In this document: positions 22,195-34,741 of the stretch, in pieces
Numbering within the stretch: the first letter of the stretch is position 1
Layout of the letters: each line of letters opens with the position of its first letter
From: Oryzias latipes
Taxonomy: Eukaryota > Chordata > Actinopteri > Beloniformes > Adrianichthyidae
Reading direction: 5' to 3'
Assembly: GCF_002234675.1 (NCBI RefSeq)
Contig: NC_019863.2
Span: 2,842,609 to 2,906,608 of the forward strand
DNA: 64,000 nt
Made by a program: the position numbers and the translations under genes
Notes under the pieces: model-generated
Seen by the model: the letters and a program-made list of their open reading frames with translations, nothing else
Databases searched by the model: none
What the model was told of the DNA's origin: nothing

Positions 22195-25100
22195 ATGGAG
22201 ATCATTTCCAATGAAAGTGAGATCTGGCAGTTCAACGGATCGTGGAGGAACTCAAGCCTCGGTAACGGCACCGGCGCTCTGAATCAGACGAACCCCCTGA
22301 AGCGGAACGAGGAGGTGGCGAAGGTGGAGGTGACGGTGCTGGCGCTGGTGCTGTTTCTGGCGCTGGCGGGGAACCTGTGCGTCCTGCTGGCCATCCACAC
22401 CACCAAACACAGCCAGTCCCGCATGTATTACTTCATGAAGCACCTGAGCATCGCCGATCTAGTTGTGGCAATATTTCAAGTTCTCCCCCAACTTATCTGG
22501 GACATCACATTCCGGTTTTATGGACCTGACATTTTGTGCAGGTTGGTGAAATACCTGCAGGTGGTTGGAATGTTCGCCTCCACGTACATGTTAGTTTTAA
22601 TGTCCATCGACAGATGTTTGGCCATCTGTCAGCCTCTGCACTCCTTGCATCGGAGAAAAGATCGAATTTATGTCATATTGTCATGGTTGCTGAGTTTGAT
22701 CTTCAGCATCCCGCAGATGTTCATCTTCTCCCTCAGAGAGGTTGGCTCGGCCGGGTCAGGAGTGTACGACTGCTGGGGCGACTTTGTGAAGCCCTGGGGG
22801 GCCAAAGCTTACATCACATGGATCAGTCTCACCATCTACATCATCCCAGTGGCCATCCTGAGCATTTGTTACGGGCTGATCAGCTTCAAAATATGGCAAA
22901 ATTTCAAACTGAAAACCAAACGGGAGCAGTGCATTAACCTGACGCCCAAAACATCCCAGAACAACACCCTGGCCCGGGTGAGCAGCGTCAAGCTCATCTC
23001 CAAGGCAAAGATAACCACAGTGAAAATGACTTTTGTGATAGTCGTGGCATACATCGTCTGCTGGACCCCGTTTTTCTCTGTCCAGATGTGGTCTGCCTGG
23101 GATCAAGCGGCTCCCCGTGAGGGTAGGTTGAAAGTTTGTCATGAAGCGCGCACAATAATTGTGCGCAAAGACAGGTGTGCACATTGTTTTTTATTTTTTC
23201 TAACAAGTAATCAAGAAGTCTATTTGCACAATTTCCAGACGCTGCTCGCTGTTTAAATGGCATGTAGCCGCTCACACTTTGCGCGTCAGTGCACTCAGAA
23301 GAGAGAGGGATGCCTCAGATGCAGCGGCAAATAACTCCCCACAATCAAGGTCTCCGAGCTCTGATTCAAAGCACATTACTTTGTAAAAGGAATGCACGCA
23401 TGCAGGGGGGATTTTCTGAGAGGAAATAAACTAAATTAATTCAGTCACCTTAATCAGAAACATCTGAAAGCATGAAGTTACACGGCTTTCTAAATGGAGC
23501 GGATCTTGTTTTGCCTTTTTCAACCTAAATTCGCATCAAAAACATGCATCCACGTTTCCCCAACTTCCCCCTTTAAACCTCTTTGCACGCAGCGACTCAT
23601 TGACGGCTAATCATTAATCAAATTAGTGCGCGCCACCGCGCGTTAGACCTTAGTCTCTGCCTGTGGGGGGACCTTGACATTTAGTCACAGTAAGCACTCC
23701 ATCCACTGCATATGGATCTGCTCTGCCAGGACCGCACCCACATAAGATAAGTGCCACAACACACGTTATGCTGCTGCGCTTCATCCAGGACAGTCCGCAC
23801 AGTGATGGATTGCCTGCTGAAAAGAGAGGAAGTGGCTGTAATTTGTTGTTTGTCTGTTAAAGTTTAAAGCAGGAATCCCGTTAGGCACTAACTGATGAGA
23901 GCTGAAAAATAATGAGCGCTTGATGAACAATACAAATCATAAAAACATCCTGAATTTTTCACTTTAGATGTCATTGATTCTCTTTTTCTTCTAATGATTT
24001 GTTCGTGCCCTCCATCTTAAACTGCACCGCCCCCACCGACAGCTTACACTCAGCTGTCAGTTTGCGCTGACTTATTATGAGCAGTGGCATGTTGCTTGAT
24101 GGAACAGTAATTGGCTTTGACACCTCACTGTGATATTCAGGTGGCAACAACCAAAGTGCTCCAGCCGTGAAAGAAAAAGTGATCCAACCGTTGTCTGGTG
24201 CAGAGGCTGCACCAGTGTGCTTAGGATGCCAATGACTGACTGCGAACATTATTTAGAAATGGCAGATTTGGCAATGACACATGCCTGTGTTTGTGTCCAA
24301 AAGAGAGTATCATCTGTTCCTGTGCAGATTGTTTCAATTAGAGCGCAGAACAAACAGCTCTGGAAGCTCATTCACTCGGAAATATCTCGAAATTGCACAT
24401 TTGACTTGGCAAAAACATTAAAAATCTCAGTTAAGTTGAAGACATTAGTTTGCAAGTTCGGAAGTAATTTGTGGATTTGTAACAGAATGAAGCCAAACAG
24501 ATTTCAGCTGGCTGCACCAAGCGAATCCAACGTTGCTTGTAAACTTTTGAAACTAAGGTCTGAAATCAGAGAAAAATATGTACTAATGGAAAAAAATAAA
24601 GTAAGAAAAATTGAAAATACTCTAATAGATCTAAAAATGTGTTTTTTTGTCAAGAGAAAACTGCAGAAAAGCATTCTGGTACTGCTGAATACCCAGTGGT
24701 GAATACAAAGATAGGCTCATCCGACTGTAACTTCACTGCTAAAGAAAGAGACAACTCTAACTCAAACAGGAGAGCATAATCTGTCCATTCTTGATACGAG
24801 CTTCATATCAAAAAGGATTTTATAAAAACAGCATCACAATCAGATAAACAGAGTGAAGTCATAAGAATCCGTGGTGACATCAGTGTAACAGAAATAAACA
24901 TCAGAAATGTGTTCTGTGGTCCATTGGTGTGCGGTATTTCCCACATCATTTCCATTTCAATGGGTTCTTAAAGGATACAACAGATGTTTCATCTATGCTA
25001 AAGTGATCAAGAATGTTCTAAGACGAATCACAATGTATCAAAATAATACCACAGATAATTTTTTTTTATGGTTTTAACAAGAGAAGCAAAAACTTGTAAA

Positions 25101-28100
25101 AACAAAAACCAATTTCAAAGGTGTAGATGATAAATGTTGGAGGCGATCCGGCCTCGCATTTAAGCTGAAAGCGATCCTTTAATGGGACAGGTTGACGTGA
25201 AAATGAAGAGCGTTTTTCATGTTAACATGCTACTTACACATTTACGGTTCCTTTAAATGATTTGAAGCTGACATTATTGGCGTCTTCACTTATGCTCAGT
25301 GGTGCTGCAGCGATGCTGCTTCCTCCTCCTCCTCCTCATCAGCATGGGCTTGGTGAACTGGCTGATTGCTGAAGTTTCCTAATAACATTATTGACACAGG
25401 GATATCAACGGAACGCCCACCAATGTGCGCATTTAAATTTCATCAGCAAACTCAAATCTACTCAAAAAGAGCTTTCAAAATAAATGCACCCTTATGAAGG
25501 GAGTTTTTGAGGCGAACTGAGCAATAGTTTAGCATTTAACCCAGGTTAATCCCACAGCAGTGACATTCCCACTAGTGTGTCAGGGTTTACCTTTTGTGGT
25601 ACCTGATTAGCCTATCAAAACATTTTCTGAAAATGTCAGCAAAATGTTCCATTCCCTGCTTCCTTAGAAGGACATGAGCAGCGTCTGTGATTTCCCATTT
25701 CGCAGGCAGACAGATTTCATTATGTTGCAGACAAAAACAGATGAAGGTTAAACCCTGACTTGGACTGTTGCACAAAAAACACACCAAAAAAAAAAGGAAA
25801 GAAAGAAAAAAAAAGCACACACAAACATCTCCCGCTGTGCTTTGTGCCCTTGGTGACTGATTTACTTTTGTATTATTGACTTGCATTGACAGCATGACAA
25901 ATGTGTGTGCTGCGCATGTTTTCAATGTTACTGTATAAGGTTGTACCGTCGCCATGAGAACCAAGAAAATCAACACTTAATATCGAGTATAGCTATCGAC
26001 ATTTCCTAAAAATAATAATTAAAGGAGCAAGTTGTTAAGGTAACTGTAGCTTTTCAGATGGGTGGCATACGTTCTGACAGCCAGACAGAGGTTCCACCTG
26101 GGGGGGCGGAGGTTTGTCTGTCTTTTCATTTATCCAACAATTTATCATTCCCCTGTGAAAAGACATCATAAGCCTATTCAGCAAAGCCCTCTGGGTGATG
26201 CTGCCCTGCGTTATTCAGATTAGATGTAAGTTGTTCTCTCGTTTACTTCGAGAATAGATTCCTGATGACTGCCAGTTGTTCTCCTGAACTCTGCATCTTG
26301 CACTATTACGTTCAGAGGCAGTAGTTAAAAAAATAAAAAGTCTGAAAGGTATTGGCCTTTTTCCAAATTTGACTCCCGTTGATGTTGCATTTTTTTCTGA
26401 ATGGCCCTTAAATTAAATTTTTGCTTGATTGTGCACATGAGACTCATGACCTCCCAGAAATCATTTAGACCTTCGCGTTTGTTTCATTTCTACTAGAATG
26501 GCAATAGATTAGAAACCATTAGAAAGAGGTTAAATACAGGATACAAACCAAGCACATGATCCAAAACTCATTTGCCAAACGTCAGGCAGACGGTGGTGTT
26601 AACTGTACAAATGTCATCAGCACGCCACTTTTCCTTTCCTGAGGTACCGTCATGGTGTGTGAGAGGCATTCTTATTTCTCCAAATCAAGTTTAGACATTC
26701 AGGGTGTCACTTCCTGATGGTGAGAAACCTTCATCTTTAATTACTAATCTCTGTGTAATGGTGTTTTTTATTTCTAATTTAAAATTATAGTTTGTTGAAG
26801 TAATTTGGAAAAGCTACAATTATTTAATTCAAAGTTAACTGTCGCCCAAGGATTCGAGTTAGTTTTACAGTCATCCATTTTCTTAACCCAAGAGACGCCT
26901 TTAGGGGTCAATGGGTTGCCAGAGGCGTTCCTGGCCACTGTTGGGCAAAGGCAGGGGACACCGTGGACAGGTTGCCAGTCTGTCGCAGGACAACTATCAC
27001 TCACACATGCACACTTAGTAAGTAACCAATGAACCTATGAAGAATGGGAGGATGACTGGAATGCCCAGAGAAAATCCATGCATGCAAGCAGAGAACATGC
27101 CAACTCCACACAGAAAGGTCCTGGTTGGGATTCAAACCCAGGCCTTCTCACTTTGTGGCAAGAAGTTTAACCACTTCACCACCTGGACCCTTTACAGTTT
27201 CACAGTTTTTCGTAAATCAAAGGACATTTTTTGACAACATCAGACATAAAGTACAGCTGGAATTATTAGAAAATAATCGAGATCAGGCAAGTCCAAAGTC
27301 CGACTCGTGGGCCCAATGAGGCCTGCATTGAAATTTCAACCAGCTCACAGGCTCCAGTCATAAGATCAATAAATATGCACAATTGTGCACAATTTCCTGA
27401 TTGTGATTGGCTAAATTACAGTCTGAGTTGTTGTAAACCTGTTTTCAACTCAACCTTCAGAGCATTCGGGGCCAAAGAGGGGAAGAAATGTGTTTGTTAA
27501 GATAGTTTGTTATTTTCCTGTTCACAAAACTTACATTTAAAAGTTTACACTGAGTATTTAATAGGGAAAAATATGTGACCTTTTATACGAACTCAGTTTT
27601 AATTTTGTTTAAAGTTTTTTTCCACACAGACTTTTTCTTTATTTTATTTCTGGTTTTAAAAAATGAAATTCACAGTAATTTAGGTAGAAGTCTATTCTAT
27701 GAGAAGAAATGAATAGCATCCCCAAAAAAAAGTTCAATTCATAGTTTACTTGCATTGAATGTTATTCAAATAGTTCAAAGAACCAAAGGGTCGACCTTCA
27801 CACATTTCTCCCCACCACATCTGACCCTCTTTGCTTACAGTTTGAACATCCCTGCTGTAGAGGAAGACTTTCTTATACATCAGGATTAAAGTAATTTGAA
27901 AAAGGTTGGCAGCTGTCTGAGTTCAGGGAAGGGTTGGAAAGCTGCACGCCTTCTTTTTCTCCTTAAACAACTTAAGAGCTCACAGAAAAAATGCTCTGCA
28001 GCTATGCATCTGCTTCAGAGGGATTTCGATGAGGGCCAGAGGTCAAAGGAGGTTTGGATTGAGAAACAAACTGTAGTTGTTTTCTAATTTTGCTACATTG

Positions 28101-29340
28101 AAGCTTTGTTTTTGCTAGAAAAAAATAAAACAAAAGATTTCTTGTGAAAAAAAACTGGTTGAAAAAACTGTCAGAGACAAAAGCTAGTGAAAGTGTTTGT
28201 CAATAAATCCTGCTAACGCCTTAAAATTGTGCTTAATCATGTAAGGTATTGGGATTTAATCACATGGTTCCTATTTAAGCAGCGGACTGACTGACTGCAG
28301 ACTCATTAGAAAGAATTATTCAGCGCTTTGTTTTTCTCTGCGTAAAAGGGCTGATGTGGAGAGTATCAGTCTAAAGCACCTGAGAGAGGAGCTGCTCCTG
28401 TGCCAATGTCAGTTCTAAATGGGACTATTAATGGAACTAAGCAATCATTATTCCCAACTTTGTCCAAAATGTCTGCTTTTAAAAGAGATTCATTGACCGT
28501 AACCCTTGTGCTATCCTAGGCACTTTACCATTGGGAGTTGGGTCATCTAGACCCACTAGACAGTGCTCTGAACCTTTTTTCTTCAATGATTTGTGATCTT
28601 CACTGGTGTCCATGGATTACATGAAATCTTTCCACCTTTATCCACCTTTGTCATGATAGGGAGAACACGTCAATGGAAGGGTGGGGTCATCTAAGATAGC
28701 ACAAGGGTTAAAGTGTGTGAGGTTCAGAATCAGGTACAGGTTTAAACTCTCCTGCATCAGTTCTTGGAAGAAATAGCTCATTTTAAGTTGTAATATCCTG
28801 TAAAAGGATCTGAGGAAGGATTGATATTATTTAGAACTGGTTTTGAGAAAATCCGTTTAAATCAAGTCAGACTAAGATTGCTGCAAAAAGAACAAATTAA
28901 GAGCAGTTTGTTGTGTTTGTCTTTCATGAGAGGACAAAGTTATCAATGTTTTTTGGCCAAATGCAACACTTTAACATCTATGTATTTGTTTCTTTTTTAC
29001 AGAAATGTAAAAAGCTATAGTTTAATGCAGATGGTAAACTAATATCCCTTTTGTTGCATCGTTTCTTTTTCTGCCCTTCGATACAGCCATGCCCTTCATC
29101 ATCTCCATGCTGCTGGCGAGCCTGAACAGCTGCTGCAACCCCTGGATCTACATGTGCTTTGCCGGCCACCTCTTCCATGACCTTCGGCAGAACCTCCTGT
29201 GCTGCTCCACTCGCTACCTCAAGTCACCCGAGTGCCGCTGCGAGCGAGATTTCAATTCCAGTCACAAAAGCAACTCCTCAAACTTCGCCATTAAGAGCAC
29301 AAGCAGCAGCAGAAGCATTACTCAGACTTCCACCACATGA
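22195..29340 (+). CDS. oxtr: Isotocin/oxytocin receptor (two coding exons)
   Basis: Coding exons are 22195-23122 (928 nt) and 29087-29340 (254 nt), joined in frame to 393 residues, close to the usual 389. Exon 1 carries the N-terminus with five N-x-S/T sites (residues 6, 14, 19, 24, 30) and membrane helices 1-6. It includes the family's DRC in place of DRY ([10 protein letters not shown]) and the CWTPFF motif of helix 6. Exon 2 carries helix 7 ([10 protein letters not shown]) and a serine-rich tail with paired cysteines (LLCCST) for palmitoylation. The intron between helices 6 and 7 (donor GGTAGGT, acceptor TACAG) is the conserved position of the vasopressin/oxytocin receptor family. These receptors bind isotocin (oxytocin in mammals) and signal through Gq at the plasma membrane. 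Which teleost paralogue this is cannot be told here. The reading frame running past 23122 to 23256 is intron. Confidence 0.97.
26884..27190 (-). mobile_element. tRNA-derived SINE in the oxtr intron, nearly complete
   Basis: On the minus strand it begins with a tRNA-like promoter: an A-box-like GGTGGTGAAGTGGTTAAAC and a B-box-like GGGTTTGAATCCC. The core (GGAGTTGGCATGTTCTC) and the 3' segment shared with the other copies follow. This copy shows the tRNA-derived head most clearly. Confidence 0.75.
28500..28710. mobile_element. MITE family A in the oxtr intron
   Basis: AACCCTTGTGCTATCCTAGG at the left and GATAGCACAAGGGTTAA at the right; internal sequence nearly identical to the other full copies. 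Confidence 0.92.
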
Positions 29341-29800
29341 GCCCCCATCCTCCACCGCTAAGCCTCTCACCTCATGCTGCTGCACGTCAAATTTCTGGTT
29401 TCTTGATTTCCTCGGTAACTTCTCAACTCCAGACTTGTTATGTTTTAAACTTAACAGTAAAGACACAAGATCAAAAAAGACTAACTTCAGTCTTTTGAAT
29501 ATTTTTTGTTAAGTTTCTATACAACCTTCCTCATTTCAGTGTATAGGCTGTATTTGTGTTCGCTGTACAGAAAATGTAAATGAGCAGAGAGCATTTCTAG
29601 TGTGTTGGAGCACAGTTATCCATACTAAACCAGTCAATGTCACCAGCAAACTGTGTGGATCATATTTTTTTGGGTTTTATTGAACTTGTTCTTGTATTCT
29701 ACTGCCCACTTTGCCACAATATTGCACACATGTAAACAGTCATGGTTGTCACTGGTAAAGACTTGAGAAATGGTTTCAAAAATAAAAGTATAAGAATTGG
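29341..29800 (+). other. Probable oxtr 3' untranslated region
   Basis: It follows the oxtr stop codon. A polyadenylation hexamer AATAAA lies near 29781. The true 3' end could be further on. Confidence 0.5.
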
Positions 29801-30482
29801 GTGACTTTGTAGCAGAGACTCATGCAGCACATTCATCACTTATAAATCCTGTTTACCTGCATAAACATCCGAAACTACTGAGGTCGGAATCAGCTTCAAG
29901 AATCCAAGGCTGTCTGTTGGCATAAGAACGTGAAAAAGTGCTCAAAGGTCTGAGAATGTTTAACAAAAAATAAAAGCAGACATTTTTATGCTTCTTGTGT
30001 CTATTAAAGGGAAGTGAAGAAAGACGAGCCCGCTCCAAAACAAAGCTCGGACAAATAAAACCCCTCCAAGCACCTATCTGCAGAATCTGCAATAAATTCC
30101 ACTTTATCTTGTTCACTTTGATTTTGTGTTGGGCTGTTAAATCAAGACAGCTTAAAGTCCTTTAGCTGAGTTTAGTTGGCCTTTTTATCTCTGCAGTATA
30201 GATGAAAAACAACAGGATCAATGCAGGACAAAGTATGTGGCGACGATCACTTTGAGCCTCACAGAGGACCATTTTGGATGATCTTGCTGGCAGAGGCCCA
30301 CAGATAGTTAATAAAGATACAGTTGACAGAGTTTGAGAGTCAGGCTTAAAGAAAAGTGCCTGCTTTCTGAAGTACTTTTTTGGTTGTGTTCTTCCCCCAA
30401 AAACGTTGGACATTGCTGGAACCTTTTTTATCAGTTCACAAAAGTGGATTAAAAAATGTCTTGATTAAGAGATAAACAACTT
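29801..30482. other. No gene seen
   Basis: Intergenic sequence with short unsupported frames only. Confidence 0.5.
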
Positions 30483-30570
30483 AGTAGTAGTAGTAGTAGT
30501 GGTAGTGGTAGTGGTAGCGGTGGTAGTAATAGTAATAGTAATAGTAATAGTGGTAGTGGTAGTGGTAGTA
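30483..30570. repeat. TAG/TGG trinucleotide microsatellite
   Basis: Imperfect array of TAG, TGG and TAA triplets over about 88 bp. Confidence 0.9.
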
Positions 30571-30636
30571 TGGTTGTTATTTTCTCGTTTCTAATGTTTA
30601 GCTTATAAAAGCTAAACAGCGCTCCCCCCACCGTAA

Positions 30637-31349
30637 AGGCCCGTACACACCGGGACGAATATTCGCCAGGCGTTATTCGCCAGGCGAATATTCGCCAGCG
30701 TTTTTCGCCACGTCTTTTGTGTTCACACCCAGGCGATTTTCGCTGACGATGAGCCGAGCGAAAATGCAATTTCATTCCCTGACATTAGATGGCCCTTAAT
30801 GTAAACAGAAATACTCCTGTACACAAGGTGGCGCTGCGCAACTTTACACTTCTTAAAGTCGCTTTTCACTCAGAAGAAGAGAGCAAGTATTTACACGCTT
30901 GTCAGAATCATACAAAGAAAACATGAATATTTCAAGCACCAGTAGCTCCATCTGGTGCTTGGTTCGGGGATATTTTAGAATGTCCGTCATTATTTCTTCG
31001 CGGCTGTGTAGATGCAACTCGGCGTCTATCTTCTTCGCTGGTATGTGTGCTCAGCAAGGCAGTTTTGTGTTTGAGCGCCCCCAAGTTGTGTTTTACTGTA
31101 ACTTCAGAGGCTCCAGACACGTGTGCAAAAGCGCCATTCTCATTGGTCGAATAGATTTCGACGCGACGCGTGAAAAAAAAAATAAATAAAAAAAAAACGA
31201 ACCCGAGGCGTTTTTTTTTTTGACGCTTTGACGCGTGGCGTTTTTTCGCGTCGGTGTGCACACTCTCATTGGTGCCCTTTGTTTAGTTACGAGGCGTGAA
31301 ACGTCGGTGAAAATCGCGCGCGAAATTAGTCCCGGTGTGTACGGGCCTT
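30637..31349. mobile_element. GC-rich non-autonomous TIR element
   Basis: Its ends are inverted copies of AGGCCCGTACACACCGGGAC (left near 30637, right ending near 31349). The inside is unusually CpG-rich with repeated TTCGCCAGGCG and GACGCG motifs. TTAA is present just at the right end and GTAA at the left, so a TTAA-targeting superfamily is possible but unproven. No transposase frame. Confidence 0.75.
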
Positions 31350-31385
31350 AAGGTTGTTCTCAGTCGTTAAAAAATCTTAAAGCTT

Positions 31386-31731
31386 CCCAGCCAGTAAGAC
31401 CAAGTGGACCTATATAGTTTAAAAGTCGGCAGAAAGTGTGGGCCCCAGATGTGTCTGTCCACAGTTACCATGGTGGCCCCACCTGTGTTTGTCCACATTG
31501 GCTTCAGTGGACAGCTCAGTTGTCCACCGGGCAGCTGGCTAGCGTAGCGGGAGGGGAAGCGACTGATGAGGCTGGTGGGACACCAAAAAAAGGAAAGGTG
31601 GCGGCGGTCACTGCAACACCTGCAGTGGACTTTGAACCTTACGCTCCGATCAAGATCGCAGATGGAAACCCCGCCTCGTTCGATCCTGCGGGGGACATGG
31701 ATTGCGTTCGGAGGGCAGTGGGTGTCAGGGC
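31386..31731 (+). repeat. Left inverted arm
   Basis: Matches the reverse complement of 35322-35657, including TATATAGTTTAAAAGT near the outer end and GGTGGCCCCACC inside. It has about 9 extra bases (near 31615-31625) relative to the right arm. Confidence 0.85.
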
Positions 31732-32790
31732 ACAAGAAGCAGGAGAGGAGAATGAAGCCTCCTCTGTCCAGGTTCAATCTGCAGACAGAAAGACTTCAAC
31801 ACCTCTAGAAGTAGCACAGAGGCCCTTGGTTCCAGAACCTGTGCAACCTCAGAACGACCCACTCTCTAAGACAAGCATGATGACCATTTCTGAAACAGAG
31901 TTTTATGGAATGTTGACACAGAAAGAGGAAAATGCTGCTGCACTTCAACAGGAGAATTCTGCCCTCAAGTTGGAAGTAATGCGTCTCAAGAAACTCCTTC
32001 AGCAGAAAAACGCGGTCCTATCAGATACTACTGGGAAAGCTGACCAAATTGGAAAAGAGTCCACTGGAGAACCTTGGTAGAACAAGCTAATAGCTACCCG
32101 ATCCAGATGCAGCAAAAAAAGAGTCAAACTGAAGCTGCGTTGACTCAATGTCAGAGACTGTCAAAGGAGAAGGAGGAGGAACACTTTAAAGAAACCACAA
32201 CTTTAATGTAGAACAGCTCAAACATAAGCTCCAGGTTGAACAGTCTCTCATGGAAAAAGAGAAGACGTTGATCTACAAAGGACTCCATGAGAAGACTCGT
32301 GAAAATTCAGAACTCACCCAAAAAAATCCACCAGCTGGAAACAATCCAGGAGACCTTCAGAGAAACAGCACAGCAGGAAAGACTGCAATGGCAGAAAGAG
32401 AAGTCCTCTTTTCTCCAAGAAATGTCTCAATTAAAAAAAACTTCTCCAGGAAAAGGAAGTCAAAATTAGAAAGTCTGTAGAGGACCACAAAAAGATGCTT
32501 GACCAACTACATCAGGAGATGTACAAGCTAAAAGAAAAGAAGAAGGAAAACTCAAACCTCACCAGCAAACTGAGGAACCTGGAAACATCTCTGTTGACAG
32601 GGAAGGCAAAGACCAATGAAGCTGAAAAACAGCAGGGAGAGGACAAACACAAGTGGGACGAGGAAAAGTCCTCCCTTCTCCAAGAAACCTCTCATCTAAA
32701 AGAGGTTATCCAGAGAAAGGAGGACAGACTCAACCATTTCATGTCATAGCTTGAACAACTCCAGGAGGAGGTGAACAAGGTCTAAGAAAA
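31436..32790 (+). pseudogene. Decayed coiled-coil protein sequence inside the composite unit
   Basis: A frame from 31436 to 32080 passes from the left arm into sequence rich in heptad-like Leu/Glu/Lys (ENSALKLEVMRLKKLLQQK). After a break the theme continues in shifting frames to about 32790, with repeats of the type W-x-x-E-K-S-S-L-L-Q-E-T-S-x-L-K. The absence of visible introns over 1.3 kb would fit a processed copy or a gene carried by the element. I do not recognise the parent protein. It is not intact: at least four frame changes or stops occur. Confidence 0.55.
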
Positions 32791-32879
32791 AAATAGACAA
32801 AAATCACACAGAGGTTTTCTAATTTTTTTTCAAAAGGTCCAGAAAAAAGATTAGGAACACACCACATTCCTTATCCTTA

Positions 32880-33650
32880 GTGTAACCGGCAGGTATGCCT
32901 GTGACAGGTGCATGCCTGCTTGATTGGGGATGTAGTTCAGCTGTGTCTGCCCCTTTATAAGGAACAGGGAGTGAGTTGACAGACAGTTGCTGCCTGCCTG
33001 TCTGGTGATGCTGTAAGCGGCTGGACGTGGCGCACATGTCATGAGCCACTGCGTGTTCTTTACCAACCCTTTTTTTACATTTTAATGTGTTTTAGAGTGG
33101 TCTTGTATTTGTTGTGTGGTTGACTCTGATTTCTTTTTACTGTTGCGTAGGTCTGAGTCGGGCGCCGGTGTGTGTGGTGTTGGTGAGGGGGGCCCCTTGT
33201 GGCAGCATCGTCCTCACTCCAGTTCCCTCACTGTATTTGTTTATTTCCCTTTTAGTGTGTAGTGGAAGTTTCTTTTGCATGTTTTTATTATTGTGTGTGT
33301 CGCTTTTGTTTTCAGCATGGAGTGGAGTGAGGTGTGCTGCCGCGTACTGGCTTGGTCCACGGCCTCTCTCTTCCCTCCCCTCCTGCACGGGCGGTCGGCT
33401 CGGCCTTCCTGTTTTTATTCTTGCCTCTCCCTTTTATTGTTTTATCTGTGTACTGCTGATCGGAGTAAAACTGCACTTTTCGATTTTTTTTTTTTTTTCA
33501 TTAAATCTAATTTTTATAAGCTTTTATTGTCTCAGCCATTTTTGTTTTGGTGGCTCCACTCTGCACTGACGGTACCTTGGTCACATTTCTGGTGTTGTCG
33601 GCAGGATCTAATTTCCGTTGTTGCAGTTGTGGTAACCAAATTGGGCTGAT
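32880..33650 (+). promoter_or_regulatory. Probable 5' LTR/leader of a Gypsy-like element
   Basis: This stretch precedes the gag frame. It contains a TATA-like TTTATAAGG (about 32951-32959) and a polyadenylation-like ATTAAA near 33499. No second copy is in the window, so the LTR call and its borders are inferred. Confidence 0.4.
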
Positions 33651-33766
33651 TTCTTTTTTTTTTTTTGGGTAGAACACAAGGTGTGCTCCTTCGGACCCCC
33701 CCATTCCTGTGGTCACCATTACCTGGGTTCAACGTCCACTGGTTGGAAGGCCTCCATCCTCCACCA

Positions 33767-34740
33767 ATGGCTGATGAGGAAGCACCACGATCCCTGGATA
33801 ATCTGTGTGCTCAGGTTGACCGAACACCAGATAAAGAGGCTTCTGGTAGAGCCTTTGGTGGTTGTAACGAGCCATTGGATCGGCTGGTATATATCCCGAG
33901 CAAGCGAAAATGCCCACATTTCCAGGGAAGGACTGGGGTTCCGGTTGAGGATTGGGTGGAGGAGATGAGGGCAACATTACGAACCAGACGATTGCATCCT
34001 GTTGACCAGGCCTATTTTATTTATGCTCATCTAGAAGGTGAAGCCAGGGATGAAATTAGATATAGGCCACGAGCTGACAGGGAGGACCCAGAGAAAATTT
34101 TGGAAATACTACAGGATATGTATGGGTGTTCTAAATCATACATTTCATTGCAACAAATGTTTTTTCCCAGGCAGCAGCAGGAGGGTGAATCACTGCGGGA
34201 ATTTTCCCATGCTTTGTGTTGCATTATGGAGAAGGTTGAACGGTGTGCACCACGAAGGATGTTGGATGCCTCTAGGTTGCTTCGAGACCAGTTCGTGGAG
34301 AATGTTAGATCCCAACCTACGCTGGGACCTGAAACGGTTGGTGAGACAGGACCCACGAAGCTCATTGCTAGATATCAGAGCAGAGGCTATTCATTGGGAA
34401 CAGGAGGGGCACTGTGGGGAGCCACGGGGCGGGTTTATTCAGTCCCTTCTTTTTCTTCCGCACAATATTTGAATGCTAGCCCCCACCCCTACAAACACAG
34501 AGGTTGCAGCATTGCGGAAGCTGTTAGAGAAACAGCAAGAGCAGCTGGACAAGCTGACACAGGGTTTTCTAGCTCTGCAGGCGGCCTCTCAACCCCCAAC
34601 TAGCCATTGGCAGTCCAGTGTGGTGTGTCGGCGTTGTCAAAGACCTGGTCACTATGCTCGTGAGAATGACAGTGTCCCCACCCAGCCAAGAGCCTCCCTT
34701 TCTGTGGCAGCTCAGGAGGCGGGAAACTTCCACCATCTGA
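33767..34740 (+). pseudogene. Gag-like frame of a Gypsy-type retroelement
   Basis: A start codon at 33767 (MADEEAPRSLDNL) opens a frame with a capsid-like region (EDWVEEMRATLRTR, then AYFIYAHLEGEARDEI). It resembles the Gag family from which PNMA and some CCHC-domain proteins were domesticated. A frameshift near 34318 moves the rest into another frame (LRWDLKRLVRQDP). A third part from 34473 ends with a zinc knuckle CRRCQRPGHYARE in which the final Cys is replaced, so the knuckle is damaged. A decayed element, not a host gene. Confidence 0.7.
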
Positions 34741-34741
34741 T

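Larger units (their letters stand above)
23123..29086 (+). other. oxtr intron 1
   Basis: A 5964-bp GT-AG intron. It holds a SINE (26884-27190), a MITE (28500-28710) and otherwise unique sequence. One 190-codon open frame at 24130-24702 has no recognisable domain. Confidence 0.9.

Noticed and set aside
23123-23256. Continuation of the oxtr frame to 353 codons
   Set aside because: It lacks helix 7. A good donor at 23123 and the matching exon at 29087 show that this is intron.
24130-24702. 190-codon open frame in the oxtr intron
   Set aside because: No recognisable domain, no splice partners and unremarkable composition; it can arise by chance in 6 kb of intron.
26884-27190. tRNA gene at the SINE head
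   Set aside because: The A and B boxes are there but the body does not fold as a tRNA and continues into the SINE core.
30449-30775. Leucine/proline-rich frame
   Set aside because: Translation of the TAG/TGG microsatellite.
33114-33649. Two overlapping frames with hydrophobic stretches
   Set aside because: They lie in the LTR-like leader before gag, are T-rich and have no domain; likely non-coding.
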